DNA of 64,000 nt from an uncultured Victivallis sp. (GTDB lineage Bacteria; Verrucomicrobiota; Lentisphaeria; Victivallales; Victivallaceae). The stretch is taken from contig NZ_CALXSK010000001.1 in NCBI RefSeq assembly GCF_944391105.1, positions 186,001 through 250,000 on the forward strand, read 5' to 3'. The translations under genes were made by a program, and so were the position numbers. This document shows, in pieces, positions 17,661 through 26,847 of this stretch (position 1 is its first letter; each line of letters starts with the position of its first letter). The notes beneath the pieces are model-generated. The model saw nothing but the letters and a program-made list of their open reading frames with translations. It was not told the origin of the DNA and did no database searches.

Positions 17661-18842
17661 TCACTCCTTCCTGTCATGAAACTGGAACAACACTTCGTCG
17701 AGCCGCCCCATCACGCCGAGCTCCGTGAGAAAACGGAAGTGCGGCAGGAAAAAACCGACCTCATACAGATTGTGCGAGTCACTCCCGAGCGAAAGTTTCA
17801 CCCCTTTCTTCAGGCAGAGATCAAAAAACTCCAGCCGGGGTTCGTTCTGATGGAAGTTGATCTCAGCCGCCACGCCGTACTGCTTCAGCAGTTCCGCAAC
17901 CGGTTCGTAGAGTTCCGGCGGTTCCGGCAGCCCCGACCAGGCGAAGATCCGGAACGGATGCGCAAGAATGTTCACACCATACTTCAGCAGAGACTCCGTG
18001 CAGAAGAGAAACTGCCTTGCGGCGATGTGCGGATCAAACCGCTCGGCCAGATGGTGCACGGCCCCGAGCCGTACCTGCGCCAGCCCCCGGTCGGCCGCAT
18101 CGAGAGCCACGTCGCCATTCCGATCCACATCGAGCTCAAACCCATGCAGAAATTTCCCGGCGGACTCCCCCTCTTGCAACGTCTTCTCATACTCCGCCAT
18201 GCGCGGGAAGAGCCGGCATCCCGCTTCCGTCCCGCGCGTACGCCAGACGTAACGTCCGTTCCAGTAGTCGTCGGCACAGAAGTAAAGCTGCCCGGAGTGC
18301 TCGGTGAAGGCGATGGTTCCGACGTTCGAGAGACGCGCCATCTCCAGCGCTTTCGGAATATCCATGTTTTCGCTGCAATAAGCGACGCGGGTATGAATAT
18401 GGTAATCCCCGACGCCCGGAACCGCCGGAACAACCATCGCACACCGCCCGGTGCGGATCGACCCGTCCGCGCCGAATTCCGCAACCGTCGCCTCGAAGGG
18501 GGAACAATGGAACTCCGGGAATCCGCCCGCCGCGGCACGAATCCGTTCGACGAGAGCGGCCGGAGCGACCTCCTCCGCATTCACCGGGATCCGCTCCGGC
18601 GCAGGCGGCAGGCTCTCCGCCCCGCCCCGCACCAGCCAGACGACCGGCAGATCGACTTTGCGATGTTTCATCGAGCGGAAGAGCTCCGACAGAAATCCCT
18701 CCTCCGCCTCACCGAGCTCCCCCTCGACGACCAGCAGATCGACCGGGACAAAATGGTGAAACGTATGAACGGCCCGCAACAGCATGAACTCGATCAGGTC
18801 TCCCGTCCGGTGGCGGGGGTTCGAAATGACTGCAACTTTCAT
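17661..18842 (-). CDS. PHP-domain phosphoesterase with extra N-terminal domain
   Basis: A 393-residue protein whose C-terminal 250 residues form a PHP metal hydrolase: DYHIHT (146-151), FTEHSG near 180, HGFELDV, ILAHPFR and GSDSHN supply metal ligands, as in histidinol phosphatase and related phosphoesterases. Residues 1-140 look like a decayed calcineurin-type phosphoesterase fold (KVAVISNPRHRTGDL, PVDLLVVEGELGEAEEG, VVWLVRGGAE), in which the usual D-x-H, GD and GNHD metal residues are replaced. That reading is inference. It lies between a GHL10 hydrolase and an aldo/keto reductase in a tight co-directional array. Substrate unknown. Confidence 0.8.
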   Translation of the reverse strand: MKVAVISNPRHRTGDLIEFMLLRAVHTFHHFVPVDLLVVEGELGEAEEGFLSELFRSMKHRKVDLPVVWLVRGGAESLPPAPERIPVNAEEVAPAALVERIRAAAGGFPEFHCSPFEATVAEFGADGSIRTGRCAMVVPAVPGVGDYHIHTRVAYCSENMDIPKALEMARLSNVGTIAFTEHSGQLYFCADDYWNGRYVWRTRGTEAGCRLFPRMAEYEKTLQEGESAGKFLHGFELDVDRNGDVALDAADRGLAQVRLGAVHHLAERFDPHIAARQFLFCTESLLKYGVNILAHPFRIFAWSGLPEPPELYEPVAELLKQYGVAAEINFHQNEPRLEFFDLCLKKGVKLSLGSDSHNLYEVGFFLPHFRFLTELGVMGRLDEVLFQFHDRKE

Positions 18843-18881
18843 GACACCAGGTTTCCTTCCTTCTTTTTCGACCGGCGGAAC

Positions 18882-20240
18882 TCAACGGATATTCCGGTAC
18901 TCCGGTGCCGGAACCGGTGTGCGCCAGTAATTGCGCAGGACCTGCGCGACCCCCTCCTTCATCACCGGATTCGACGGAGCAAACACATTCCGGTAAGAGA
19001 AGAAAATCGAACCGTCTACCTCACGCAATTTCGTGTTGTACCGCAACTGATCGGCCAGTTCCCGGCTCGGCCAGGAACGATCCTCGCCCAACCGGTAGAC
19101 ACCATGGCCGATGTAGAGATTCACGTTCGTCCCCTTCACCGTCTCGGCCCACCAGTCTGCCAGCGCCGCATAGGCCGCGACGTCCATCGAAAACGGCCAG
19201 TAGAGCTGAGGAACGATGTAATCGATCCACCCCTTCTTCACCCAGCCGCGCGTATCGGCATACTGGGCAAAAAACGATTGAAGTCCTCCCGTCAGCGATC
19301 CCGCCGACATGCTCTTGCGGTTTGCCCAGATCCCGAACGGGCTCACTCCGAAGGCGACCTTCCGGCCGGTCCGGCGGAAATGCGCGGAGAGCTCCTGCTT
19401 CACGCCGGAAATCACCGCATCGACATTCGCGCGCCGCCAGTCCTCGATCGAGAGCCGCTTCGGATTGTACTGCCGGAATGTGCTGTGGTCCGCATTGCCG
19501 ACCCCGCCGTAAAGATAAAAATAATCGTCGAAATGAATCGCGTCGACCGGATACTTCTGCACAATCTCCCTCACCGTCGCAACGATGTGCCGCACGACAC
19601 GCGGCTCGCCGGGATTCAGCAGCAGCGAATAACTTCCGTCCTTCCGCTTCACCTCCAGCACGAGATGGGGATTGCGCCGGGCGAAATTCCGGTTGTCCAG
19701 CGTTTTCAGATAAGCCGCCTTGCGCAGTTTCGTCGAAGCAACCACCCGGTAGGGGTTCAGCCATGCGTGAAATTCGAGCCCGCGCCGGTGAGCTTCGGTC
19801 ACCATGAATGCGAGCGGATCGAAGCCGTCGAGCGAAACGCCCTCCCGGCCCGTCATCCAGCGCGACCATGGATTCAGATTCGACGGGTAAAACGCGTCAT
19901 TCATCGGACGAACCTGGAAGATGATCGTGTTGAAGTTCGCCCTCTTCAAGTTGTTCACAATCGCCAAATAATCGCGCTGAAACGCGGCGGCGTTGTTGTG
20001 CGCCGGGAAATCGATGTTCTCCACGGTCGCAACCCAGACCCCGCGCATTTCACGCGCCTTCGGCCGGTAAAAATCCGGAACGCTCACCTTCGCATTCGAA
20101 AATTTTCCGCCGTAGGCCACCGGTTTGCCGGTCACGGGATTCAGGAGAACATGCTCCCCCGCCCCCGCGCCGAGAATCAGGCAAACCGCGGGAAGCAGCG
20201 TCAGAATACGGAAAAAAAACGTCCCGGCTCCCCCTCTCAT
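18882..20240 (-). CDS. GHL10-family glycosyl hydrolase-like protein (YngK type), exported
   Basis: A 452-residue protein with an N-terminal signal sequence (FFFRILTLLPAVCLILGAGA). The core is the GHL10/DUF187 barrel: MRGVWVATVENIDFP, FNTIIFQVRPMNDAFYPS, GLEFHAWLNPYRV, AIHFDDYFYLYG, and WKRG-like region VKKGWIDYIVPQLYWP. These proteins are thought to act on cell-envelope glycans, possibly denuded peptidoglycan, as shown for the relative DigH in E. coli. AAGGAG precedes the ATG and the gene starts eight bases after the pcnB stop. An envelope role fits the window's LPS and lipoprotein genes. Confidence 0.88.
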   Translation of the reverse strand: MRGGAGTFFFRILTLLPAVCLILGAGAGEHVLLNPVTGKPVAYGGKFSNAKVSVPDFYRPKAREMRGVWVATVENIDFPAHNNAAAFQRDYLAIVNNLKRANFNTIIFQVRPMNDAFYPSNLNPWSRWMTGREGVSLDGFDPLAFMVTEAHRRGLEFHAWLNPYRVVASTKLRKAAYLKTLDNRNFARRNPHLVLEVKRKDGSYSLLLNPGEPRVVRHIVATVREIVQKYPVDAIHFDDYFYLYGGVGNADHSTFRQYNPKRLSIEDWRRANVDAVISGVKQELSAHFRRTGRKVAFGVSPFGIWANRKSMSAGSLTGGLQSFFAQYADTRGWVKKGWIDYIVPQLYWPFSMDVAAYAALADWWAETVKGTNVNLYIGHGVYRLGEDRSWPSRELADQLRYNTKLREVDGSIFFSYRNVFAPSNPVMKEGVAQVLRNYWRTPVPAPEYRNIR

Positions 20241-20247
20241 GACTTCG

Positions 20248-21519
20248 CTATTCTCCTTTTCCTTTTTCGCCGCGCTCCCTGCGGGAACGGCCGCCGCGTC
20301 TGCGCCGTCTGGGTCCGTTGCCGCCGCTTTCTCCGCGCTCGCGTTTTCCCCCGGAGCGGCGGCGCGACGAGACGGGCGGCCACAACCGCTCCATCTCCGC
20401 GGAATCGCCCTCGGCCACCGCAGTGCGAATCAGGAGAAGCTCCCGGCTGTGCGGATAGGATTTCGCCTCAATGAGTCTCTCTCTGGCCTGCTCGTCCCCG
20501 AAAAGCGGCTGCAGAATCAGCACCCGCTCCGCGGAAAGCGTCATGCGGTTCATCATCGTCTGCGGCTTGAAGAGCGTGTCGAGCACTCCGCGGATCGCGG
20601 CGGTCGAGTCCGGCCCCGGTTCCCACAATTCACCGGGATTCCTGCCGAGCCCCTTTTCGACGAACGGCAGCGCGAGCGTCGCCATCGCCAGAGAGATGCT
20701 GTTGCGGTAAACGCCTTCGCGCACGCGGCAGTTGCGTTCGTTGAGCAGATTCAGCGCGTAATCCCCGTGCGGCGTATCCCACGCATTGTTGAGCTCCGGC
20801 AGGAAATAGGGCAGAAGCCCGTAGTCGTGAAACGCCTGAAAGTGTTTGTCTCCGTAGGAACTTGCGAGAATCTTCTCCAACTCCAGAGCGAGGCGCGACG
20901 GCGAAGCGACCCGAATCAGCTCCAGATGGGAGAAAAGCGCGTTCTCCGTCGCAGACTCCATCGTGAAGTCGTACTGTCCGATGAGTTTCAATGCACGCAG
21001 CATGCGCACGGGATCCTCCTCGAAGCGGAGCCCGGGATTCCCGATCGCGCGGACCACCCGGTTCTGAATGTCCTCGATCCCCTGCCCCGTGAAGTCGATA
21101 AGCTCGCTTTTGACCGGATCGAAGAAGAGCGCATTGACCGTGAAGTCGCGCCGCCAGGCATCCTCCTCGGCCGTGCCGAACGAGTTGTCCGAAAGGATCA
21201 GATTCTCCGGCAGATCCTTCTTCGCGTTCGCGCCGCCGTGCTCCGGAGCCTGACGGAAGGTGCTCACTTCGAACAACTCTCCACACCAGGTCACATGCAC
21301 GAGGCGGAACCGCTTTCCGATGATCCGCGCGGAGCGGCGGCCGAATACGGAACGAACCTCCTCCGGCGTGGCCGAGGTCGAAATATCGAAGTCCTTCGGC
21401 CGCCTCCCCAGCAGCAGGTCGCGGATCGCACCGCCGACAATGTAGGATTCATAACCCGCTTCCTGCAGCTCCGAAATCAGGTCGACGACGTGAGCGGGCA
21501 CCGGCAATTCATGTTTCAT
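20248..21519 (-). CDS. pcnB: PcnB/CCA-adding family polynucleotide nucleotidyltransferase
   Basis: A 423-residue class II nucleotidyltransferase. YIVGGAIRDLLLGRRPKDFDISTSA gives the nucleotide-binding loop and the DxD metal pair, RIIGKRFRLVHV and RRDFTVNALFFD the next motifs, and IGNPGLRFEEDPVRMLRALK the RNA-binding region. The IIGKRFRLVHV pattern is closer to poly(A) polymerase PcnB than to tRNA CCA-transferase. Poly(A) tailing promotes RNA decay. The C-terminus is a strongly basic Arg/Gly tail of about 35 residues that may bind RNA. ATG 21519 is preferred over TTG 21528. It follows nadB directly. Confidence 0.85.
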   Translation of the reverse strand: MKHELPVPAHVVDLISELQEAGYESYIVGGAIRDLLLGRRPKDFDISTSATPEEVRSVFGRRSARIIGKRFRLVHVTWCGELFEVSTFRQAPEHGGANAKKDLPENLILSDNSFGTAEEDAWRRDFTVNALFFDPVKSELIDFTGQGIEDIQNRVVRAIGNPGLRFEEDPVRMLRALKLIGQYDFTMESATENALFSHLELIRVASPSRLALELEKILASSYGDKHFQAFHDYGLLPYFLPELNNAWDTPHGDYALNLLNERNCRVREGVYRNSISLAMATLALPFVEKGLGRNPGELWEPGPDSTAAIRGVLDTLFKPQTMMNRMTLSAERVLILQPLFGDEQARERLIEAKSYPHSRELLLIRTAVAEGDSAEMERLWPPVSSRRRSGGKRERGESGGNGPRRRRRGGRSRRERGEKGKGE

Positions 21520-21528
21520 GGCAGACAA

Positions 21529-23181
21529 TCACAGTTTCCGTTGAATAACCGTATCCACACACTCCAGCTCCGGATCCTTGTAGGGATAATCGGCGTTGTA
21601 GTGAAGCCCGCGGCTCTCATGCCGCTGAAGCGAACAATCGATGATGAGCTCCGCAACCGTTGCGATATTGCGCAGTTCAACCAGATCGGCTGTCACGATG
21701 AAATCCCAGTAATATTTCTCGATCTCCTTGCGGATCAGCTTGATGCGGTTTTTCGCACGTTCGAGCCGCTTGTTCGTCCGGTAGATGCCGACGTAATCCC
21801 ACATGAAACGGCGGATCTCGTCCCAGTTGTGGGTGATGACGACCTGTTCATCGGAGTCGGTCGCATTGCCGGTCGTCCAGTTCAGCGCGCTCTCGGCGGT
21901 CGGACGGCCCGCAAGGAACATCGAATACTTCCGATCGATCTCCCGCGCGGAGAATTTCGAAACCACGAGCGCCTCAAGCAGACTGTTGCTCGCGAGGCGG
22001 TTCGCCCCGTGCAGCCCCGTGCAGCCGGACTCTCCGACCGCGTAGAGACCCTGAATGCTCGATTCGCCGTTCACGTCGGTCTTGATTCCGCCGCAGACGA
22101 AGTGCGCCGCAGGAACCACCGGAATCAGATCCTTCGCCATGTTGATCCCCGCTTCGAGGCACTTCGCGAAAATGTTCGGGAAGCGGCGGCGCAGCGTCTC
22201 CTCATCGAGATGGCGGATGTCGAGGTAGACGCACTCCTCACCGGTGCGCTTCATCTCCGAATCGATCGCGCGCGCCACGACGTCACGCGGAGCGAGACTC
22301 TTCATCGGGTGATACTTCTGCATGAACTCGACCGGCTCGGAGTCGCGTGAATCGCGGCATTTGAGCACGGCCCCCTCGCCGCGCAGCGCCTCGCTGATGA
22401 GGAACGAACGGATCGTCGGATGGTAGAGGATCGTCGGGTGAAACTGGATGAACTCCATGTTCGCAATCTTCGCCCCCGCCCGGTAGGCCATCGCCACGCC
22501 GGAACCGCACGCGACGTCCGGGTTGCTCGTGTACAGGTAAACCTTTCCCGCACCGCCGCAGGCGATCGTGGTCGAGGCCGAGAGAAACGTCACGATGTTG
22601 CCGTTCTTCACGTCGAGCACATACGCGCCGAAGCAGCGGTTCGGACCGCCGAGATTGAGCCGCGAACTGACCACAAGGTCGATCGCAACATGATATTCGA
22701 ACACCTTGATGTTCGGTTTCGACCGAACCGCCTCGATCATCACGCGTTCGAGCTCCGCGCCGGTGATGTCGCCCGCGTGCAGGATGCGCCGCTTGTGGTG
22801 GCCGCCCTCCCGCCCGAGGTCATACTCCTGCGGTTCCTCGGTGTAGCCGAGGTCGCCGCGGGTCGTGAATTTCGCGCCGAGCTCGATGAGCTCCCGGATC
22901 GCCTCCGGTCCCGCCTCGACGATCGCGCGCACGGCGCCCACGTCGCAGAGACCGGCGCCGGCTTCGAGCGTATCCTTCACATGTTCCTCGAACGAGTCGA
23001 GACTGTCCATCACGCAGGCGACGCCGCCCTGCGCCAGACGGCTGTTGCACTCGTAGATCTCACGCTTGGTCACGACCGCCACACTCCGCCCGGAGTCGGC
23101 CAGATGCAGTGCGCTCGACAGTCCGGCCAGCCCGCTGCCGATCACCAGGTGATCGAATTCCTGAATTTCCGCTATTTTCAT
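21529..23181 (-). CDS. nadB: L-aspartate oxidase
   Basis: A 550-residue FAD flavoprotein that oxidises L-aspartate to iminoaspartate, the first step of de novo NAD synthesis. It shows the FAD motif VIGSGLAGLSSALHLADSG, SRLAQGGVACV, the catalytic region EFIQFHPT, RGEGAVL, SLAPRDVVARAID, HFVCGGI and VGESGCTGLHGANRLASNSL. Length and motifs separate it from succinate dehydrogenase flavoprotein. nadA and nadC are not in the window. It heads a run of six minus-strand genes with gaps of 2-39 bp, and its promoter is covered by a perfect palindrome (23298-23310). Confidence 0.95.
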   Translation of the reverse strand: MKIAEIQEFDHLVIGSGLAGLSSALHLADSGRSVAVVTKREIYECNSRLAQGGVACVMDSLDSFEEHVKDTLEAGAGLCDVGAVRAIVEAGPEAIRELIELGAKFTTRGDLGYTEEPQEYDLGREGGHHKRRILHAGDITGAELERVMIEAVRSKPNIKVFEYHVAIDLVVSSRLNLGGPNRCFGAYVLDVKNGNIVTFLSASTTIACGGAGKVYLYTSNPDVACGSGVAMAYRAGAKIANMEFIQFHPTILYHPTIRSFLISEALRGEGAVLKCRDSRDSEPVEFMQKYHPMKSLAPRDVVARAIDSEMKRTGEECVYLDIRHLDEETLRRRFPNIFAKCLEAGINMAKDLIPVVPAAHFVCGGIKTDVNGESSIQGLYAVGESGCTGLHGANRLASNSLLEALVVSKFSAREIDRKYSMFLAGRPTAESALNWTTGNATDSDEQVVITHNWDEIRRFMWDYVGIYRTNKRLERAKNRIKLIRKEIEKYYWDFIVTADLVELRNIATVAELIIDCSLQRHESRGLHYNADYPYKDPELECVDTVIQRKL

Positions 23182-23297
23182 GATTCTTCCCGCAAATTTG
23201 AAACCGGATGACCGCCTTTCCGGAGGACGGAACCGGCTGTTGACTCCTCATTTCGCAAGATAAATCCGGAGGAGCTTTTGAATTTATCCGTAAAGCA

Positions 23298-23330
23298 GTG
23301 TAAATTACACCAGAACCACGTTTCTGTCAA
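23298..23330 (-). promoter_or_regulatory. nadB promoter with palindromic operator over the -10 box
   Basis: On the minus strand, consensus TTGACA (23330-23325) is followed by 17 bp and TAATTT (23307-23302). The perfect 13-bp palindrome GTGTAAATTACAC (23298-23310) covers this -10 box. A repressor bound there would block RNA polymerase. NAD-responsive repressors such as NiaR, NrtR or NadR control nadB in other bacteria, but which one applies here is not visible. Confidence 0.6.
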
Positions 23331-23346
23331 TGGGAATCGTTCCGAA

Positions 23347-25116
23347 ATGTTGTATTTACACAAGTTTTTTTCCGGAAAACCGGACACTTCGGCTGAAAAG
23401 GAACCGAATGAAATCCGCCGGGCGGCATTCCGTTACCGGCTGCTTGATCTGCTCGCCTGCTTCGCGGGGGGCGCCTGTTTTGCCGCCGCGCTGCCGCCGT
23501 TGAACTGGAATCTTCTCGCCCTGGTTGCGCTTGCTCCGGTGACGGCGGTCGCATGCCGCTCGCGCTGGAAGTTCGCGGCATTGTGTGGTTACGTCTGGGG
23601 ATTCGGCTGGTCGCTCTTCGCATTCCGTTTTCTGCGGGAGATCGACCCGGCGATTCCGTTTCTGATGCCGTGGGCGATCTCGCTCTGGCCGGCGCTCTGG
23701 GGGGCTCTCCTGCCGTTCCTCTGGCGGAACACGGCGTTCCCGGTCGCGGTCGAACTTGAAGGGTATGAATCGCGCATGCGCTTCCTCGGTTCTGCGGCGG
23801 CGTTCGGGCGTCTGCTCGGCTTCGCGGCCGCGGCCGCGGCGCTCTATACGCTCGTGGAGTGGACCCGGTCGCGGCTCTTCCCGTGGAACGACCTCTCGGT
23901 CACGATGTGGCGCGACCTGCCGCTCATCCAGTTCGCCTCGTTCACGGGACACTTCGGAATCATGTTCGCAACCGCCTTTTTCGGAACCGCGGTCGGGACG
24001 GCGGCGGCAACCCGCTTCCGGATGCCCGGAAAAAAACTCCTGCTCTTCACCGCGGCCTGCTTCGCATTGCTGCATGTGGCCGGTTACACGCTTTACCTGC
24101 ACCGCACGGAGGCGGAGGCCCGCAGGAGGGCGAACTGGTTTCCGGCCGTCCTTCAGGGCGACATTTCCCAGCGGCGCAACGCGGACATCGGGGAAGCGCA
24201 GGAGGCGCTCGAAGTTTACCTCACCCTCTCGCGGGAAGCGATGACCGCCGAACCGAAGCCGGAGCTCGTGATCTGGCCGGAGTCGGCGGTGCCGGTGCCG
24301 TTCCGCGCGATGCACCCGGTTTCGACGATGTTCCGGACGGGAATCCGGATGCTCGCGTATGCGTACCATGTTCCGATGCTGATCGGTGCGATCGACTTTC
24401 AGGATCCTCTCCCGGCCGACGGGCGCGATCTCAAAGTCACCAACAGCGCGCTCCACTTCGACGAAACCGGAAAACTGCTCCACAAATATGATAAAATCCA
24501 CCGCGTTCCATTCGGGGAGTATGTGCCGTTCCGCGCGTATCTGCCTGAATTTGTCATCCGGCGCATCGACATGAGCCGCGACCTCGCGCCCGGCTCGAAC
24601 TTCAACCCGGTACCGCTCCGGCAGGATGTGCGCGCGGGGGTGGCGATCTGCTACGAAGGGATCTTCAGTTACCTGACCCGCGCATTTGCGCTGCGCGGGG
24701 CGAACGTGCTTGTGGTGATCTCGAACGACGCCTGGTATCCAACCAGCAGCGAACCCGAACAGCATCTGGCGAACGCGGTCATGCGCTCAGTGGAAACGGG
24801 ACTTTCGATGGTGCGCTGCGGCAACAACGGCGGCTCGCTCGTGGTGCTTCCGACGGGGGAGATCACACAGATTCTGGAAGTTCCAGGCCCTGAAAAGCGG
24901 CTTGAACTGCGGCGCGGACGCGGATTCCGGCAGCTTGCGGTTCATGTCCCGGAACGCCCGGAACCGACCTTCTTCGTCCGGTTCGGGGAGTGGATTCTGC
25001 TCGTACTTGGAGCCGGCTGCGCGGCGTGGTGGGGGCTCGCCGTGCGCAGTTTCATCATGAGGAAGCGGTTCTTTCTGCGGAAATTCGACGCCGCAGCCCC
25101 CCGGGAGGAGGCATAA
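23347..25116 (+). CDS. lnt: Apolipoprotein N-acyltransferase
   Basis: A 589-residue inner-membrane enzyme that adds the third acyl chain to diacyl-lipoproteins. The N-terminal half contains at least six hydrophobic segments. The C-terminal half is a periplasmic nitrilase domain with the catalytic triad E312 (VIWPESAVP), K383 (YDKIHRVPFGEYVP) and C435 (VAICYEGIFS). ATG 23347 is chosen. A TTG at 23278 would add 23 residues and has GGAGGAG only three bases upstream. It is divergent from nadB and starts a five-gene operon. Lipoproteins such as the one at 40645 would be substrates. Confidence 0.93.
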   Translation: MLYLHKFFSGKPDTSAEKEPNEIRRAAFRYRLLDLLACFAGGACFAAALPPLNWNLLALVALAPVTAVACRSRWKFAALCGYVWGFGWSLFAFRFLREIDPAIPFLMPWAISLWPALWGALLPFLWRNTAFPVAVELEGYESRMRFLGSAAAFGRLLGFAAAAAALYTLVEWTRSRLFPWNDLSVTMWRDLPLIQFASFTGHFGIMFATAFFGTAVGTAAATRFRMPGKKLLLFTAACFALLHVAGYTLYLHRTEAEARRRANWFPAVLQGDISQRRNADIGEAQEALEVYLTLSREAMTAEPKPELVIWPESAVPVPFRAMHPVSTMFRTGIRMLAYAYHVPMLIGAIDFQDPLPADGRDLKVTNSALHFDETGKLLHKYDKIHRVPFGEYVPFRAYLPEFVIRRIDMSRDLAPGSNFNPVPLRQDVRAGVAICYEGIFSYLTRAFALRGANVLVVISNDAWYPTSSEPEQHLANAVMRSVETGLSMVRCGNNGGSLVVLPTGEITQILEVPGPEKRLELRRGRGFRQLAVHVPERPEPTFFVRFGEWILLVLGAGCAAWWGLAVRSFIMRKRFFLRKFDAAAPREEA

Positions 25117-25119
25117 GCG

Positions 25120-25977
25120 ATGCGCGTTCAAGTCGACTGTTACCCCTGCATTCTCTCGCAGCTCTCAGAACTCGCAAAGAGGGCCGCGCCGGACGCGTCC
25201 GGGCAGCATGCGATCGTGAAACGGCTTCTGAAACTTGTATTCGAAGCGGATGAAGCGATAACCCCGCCGGAGTTCGCGGCGATGTTCCACTCGCTCATGT
25301 CGGAGCTCACCGGCGTCGCCGATCCGCTGCGCGAAATCAAGGACCGTTCGACCGAACTCGGACTCGCGCTGCTGCCGGAACTGCGGCGTCTGGTCCAGGA
25401 GGCCGCCGATCCGTTCGAGGCCTCCGTCCGGCTCGCAATCGGCGGGAATGTGATCGACTACGGCGTGAATCCGAACTTCAAGCTCGACGAGGCCGAATCG
25501 AGAATCCGGGAGGTGCTGACTCTGCCGTTCGACCGCGAACTCTGTGCGGAATTCAAGCGCCGCCTCGACGCGGCGAAGTCGATTTTCTACATGCTCGACA
25601 ACTGCGGCGAAGCGGTTATCGACCGGCTGCTCATCGAACCGTACCGCGACAGGATCACCGTCGGCGTGCGCGGGCGTCCGATCCTGAACGACGTGACGCG
25701 GCGCGAAGCGGCGCTCTCCGGAATCGAAGGCGTTCCGATCGTCGACACGGGCGACTGTGCGCCCGGCGTCTCGCTGCGCCGCAGCAGGCCTGAACTCCTC
25801 GAAGCGATGCGCCGCGCGGATGTGGTCGTCTCGAAGGGACAGGGCAACTTCGAGTCGCTCGATGAGGAGTTCACCGGGCGTCCGATCTTCTTCCTGCTGC
25901 GCGTGAAGTGCGACGTGGTGTCGCGCCGGGTCGCAAGCCCGCTCGGCGCAATCAAAATCATCGGAAAGAATCTGTAA
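25120..25977 (+). CDS. DUF89 / ARMT1-like damage-control phosphatase
   Basis: A 285-residue protein with the subfamily I DUF89 signature: DCYPC near the N-terminus, FYMLDNCGEAVIDRLL with the metal-binding Asp-Asn, VGVRGRPILNDVT, DVVVSKGQGNFESL and LRVKCDVVS. Members are metal-dependent phosphatases that remove abnormal or damaged phospho-metabolites such as sugar phosphates. The natural substrate is unknown. GGAGG stands before the ATG, which lies three bases after the lnt stop. Confidence 0.88.
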   Translation: MRVQVDCYPCILSQLSELAKRAAPDASGQHAIVKRLLKLVFEADEAITPPEFAAMFHSLMSELTGVADPLREIKDRSTELGLALLPELRRLVQEAADPFEASVRLAIGGNVIDYGVNPNFKLDEAESRIREVLTLPFDRELCAEFKRRLDAAKSIFYMLDNCGEAVIDRLLIEPYRDRITVGVRGRPILNDVTRREAALSGIEGVPIVDTGDCAPGVSLRRSRPELLEAMRRADVVVSKGQGNFESLDEEFTGRPIFFLLRVKCDVVSRRVASPLGAIKIIGKNL

Positions 25978-25980
25978 ATC

Positions 25981-26847
25981 ATGCTGCCCATTGGAAAAAC
26001 CTGCCTGCTCGTCGCGGAACGGAGGACCGATTCCGGGTTCTACCTCTCCGACGGGAACAATCGTAAGGAAACGGTTCTGCTGCCGAACAAGTTCGTCCCG
26101 CCCGATCTTGAACCGGGGAAGGCGATCGAAGTGTTTCTGCTGCTCGACTCCGAGGACCGTCCCGTCGCCACCACCCGGAAACCGAAGGCCGAAGCCGACA
26201 GCTTCGCGCTGCTGCGCGTGAAGGAGGTGACGAAAATCGGCGCATTCCTCGACTGGGGGATGGACAAGGATCTGCTGCTGCCGTTCCGCGAGCAGCCCGA
26301 ACGGGTCTCGCCGGGCGAGGAGTGTCTCGTCCGGGTTTACGTCGATCCGAAAAGCGGACGGATCGCCGCATCCCGCCGGCTCGGACGATTCTGCAGGGGG
26401 GATGTGACGGAGCTGCGGCAGAATCAGCAGATCGGCGTGATCGTCTGGGAGAAGATCCGCCTCGGCTGGCGTGTGGTCGTCGAGGAGAAATACATCGGAA
26501 TCCTCTACTTCAATGAACTCTTTTTGTCCGTCGCAATCGGCGACCGGCTGACCGGTTTCGTCCACGCGATCCGTCCCGGAGAAAACCGGGTCGATATCCG
26601 GCTCCGGCCGGATGGATTCCGGGGAGTCGCCGCAGAGAAACCGGCGATTCTCGACGCGCTGCGCGACGCGGGCGGCTTTCTGCCGCTCAACGCGAAAAGC
26701 AGCCTGGAGGAGATCCAACGGCATTTTCCGTTCAGCAAACGTGTATTCAAACAGCTTATCGGCATGCTCTACAAGGAGCGCGCGATCGTGATCTCCGACG
26801 ACGGGATCCGTCTCGCCGACAAGCCGGGGAAGGAGAAAAACATATGA
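25981..26847 (+). CDS. CvfB/YitL-like S1-domain RNA-binding protein
   Basis: A 288-residue protein built of S1-like OB folds plus a C-terminal winged helix, the CvfB layout. VKEVTKIGAFLDWGMDKDLLLPF (from about residue 80) is the best-preserved S1 repeat. The tail SSLEEIQRHFPFSKRVFKQLIGMLYKERAI matches the CvfB winged helix. CvfB affects virulence gene expression in Staphylococcus, probably by binding RNA. It starts three bases after the DUF89 gene and its stop overlaps the next start by four bases. Confidence 0.88.
   Translation: MLPIGKTCLLVAERRTDSGFYLSDGNNRKETVLLPNKFVPPDLEPGKAIEVFLLLDSEDRPVATTRKPKAEADSFALLRVKEVTKIGAFLDWGMDKDLLLPFREQPERVSPGEECLVRVYVDPKSGRIAASRRLGRFCRGDVTELRQNQQIGVIVWEKIRLGWRVVVEEKYIGILYFNELFLSVAIGDRLTGFVHAIRPGENRVDIRLRPDGFRGVAAEKPAILDALRDAGGFLPLNAKSSLEEIQRHFPFSKRVFKQLIGMLYKERAIVISDDGIRLADKPGKEKNI

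Noticed and set aside
17658..22350. Two long plus-strand frames (938 and 741 residues)
   Set aside because: They lie antisense to the nadB, pcnB, GHL10 and PHP genes, have no domains and no ribosome sites.
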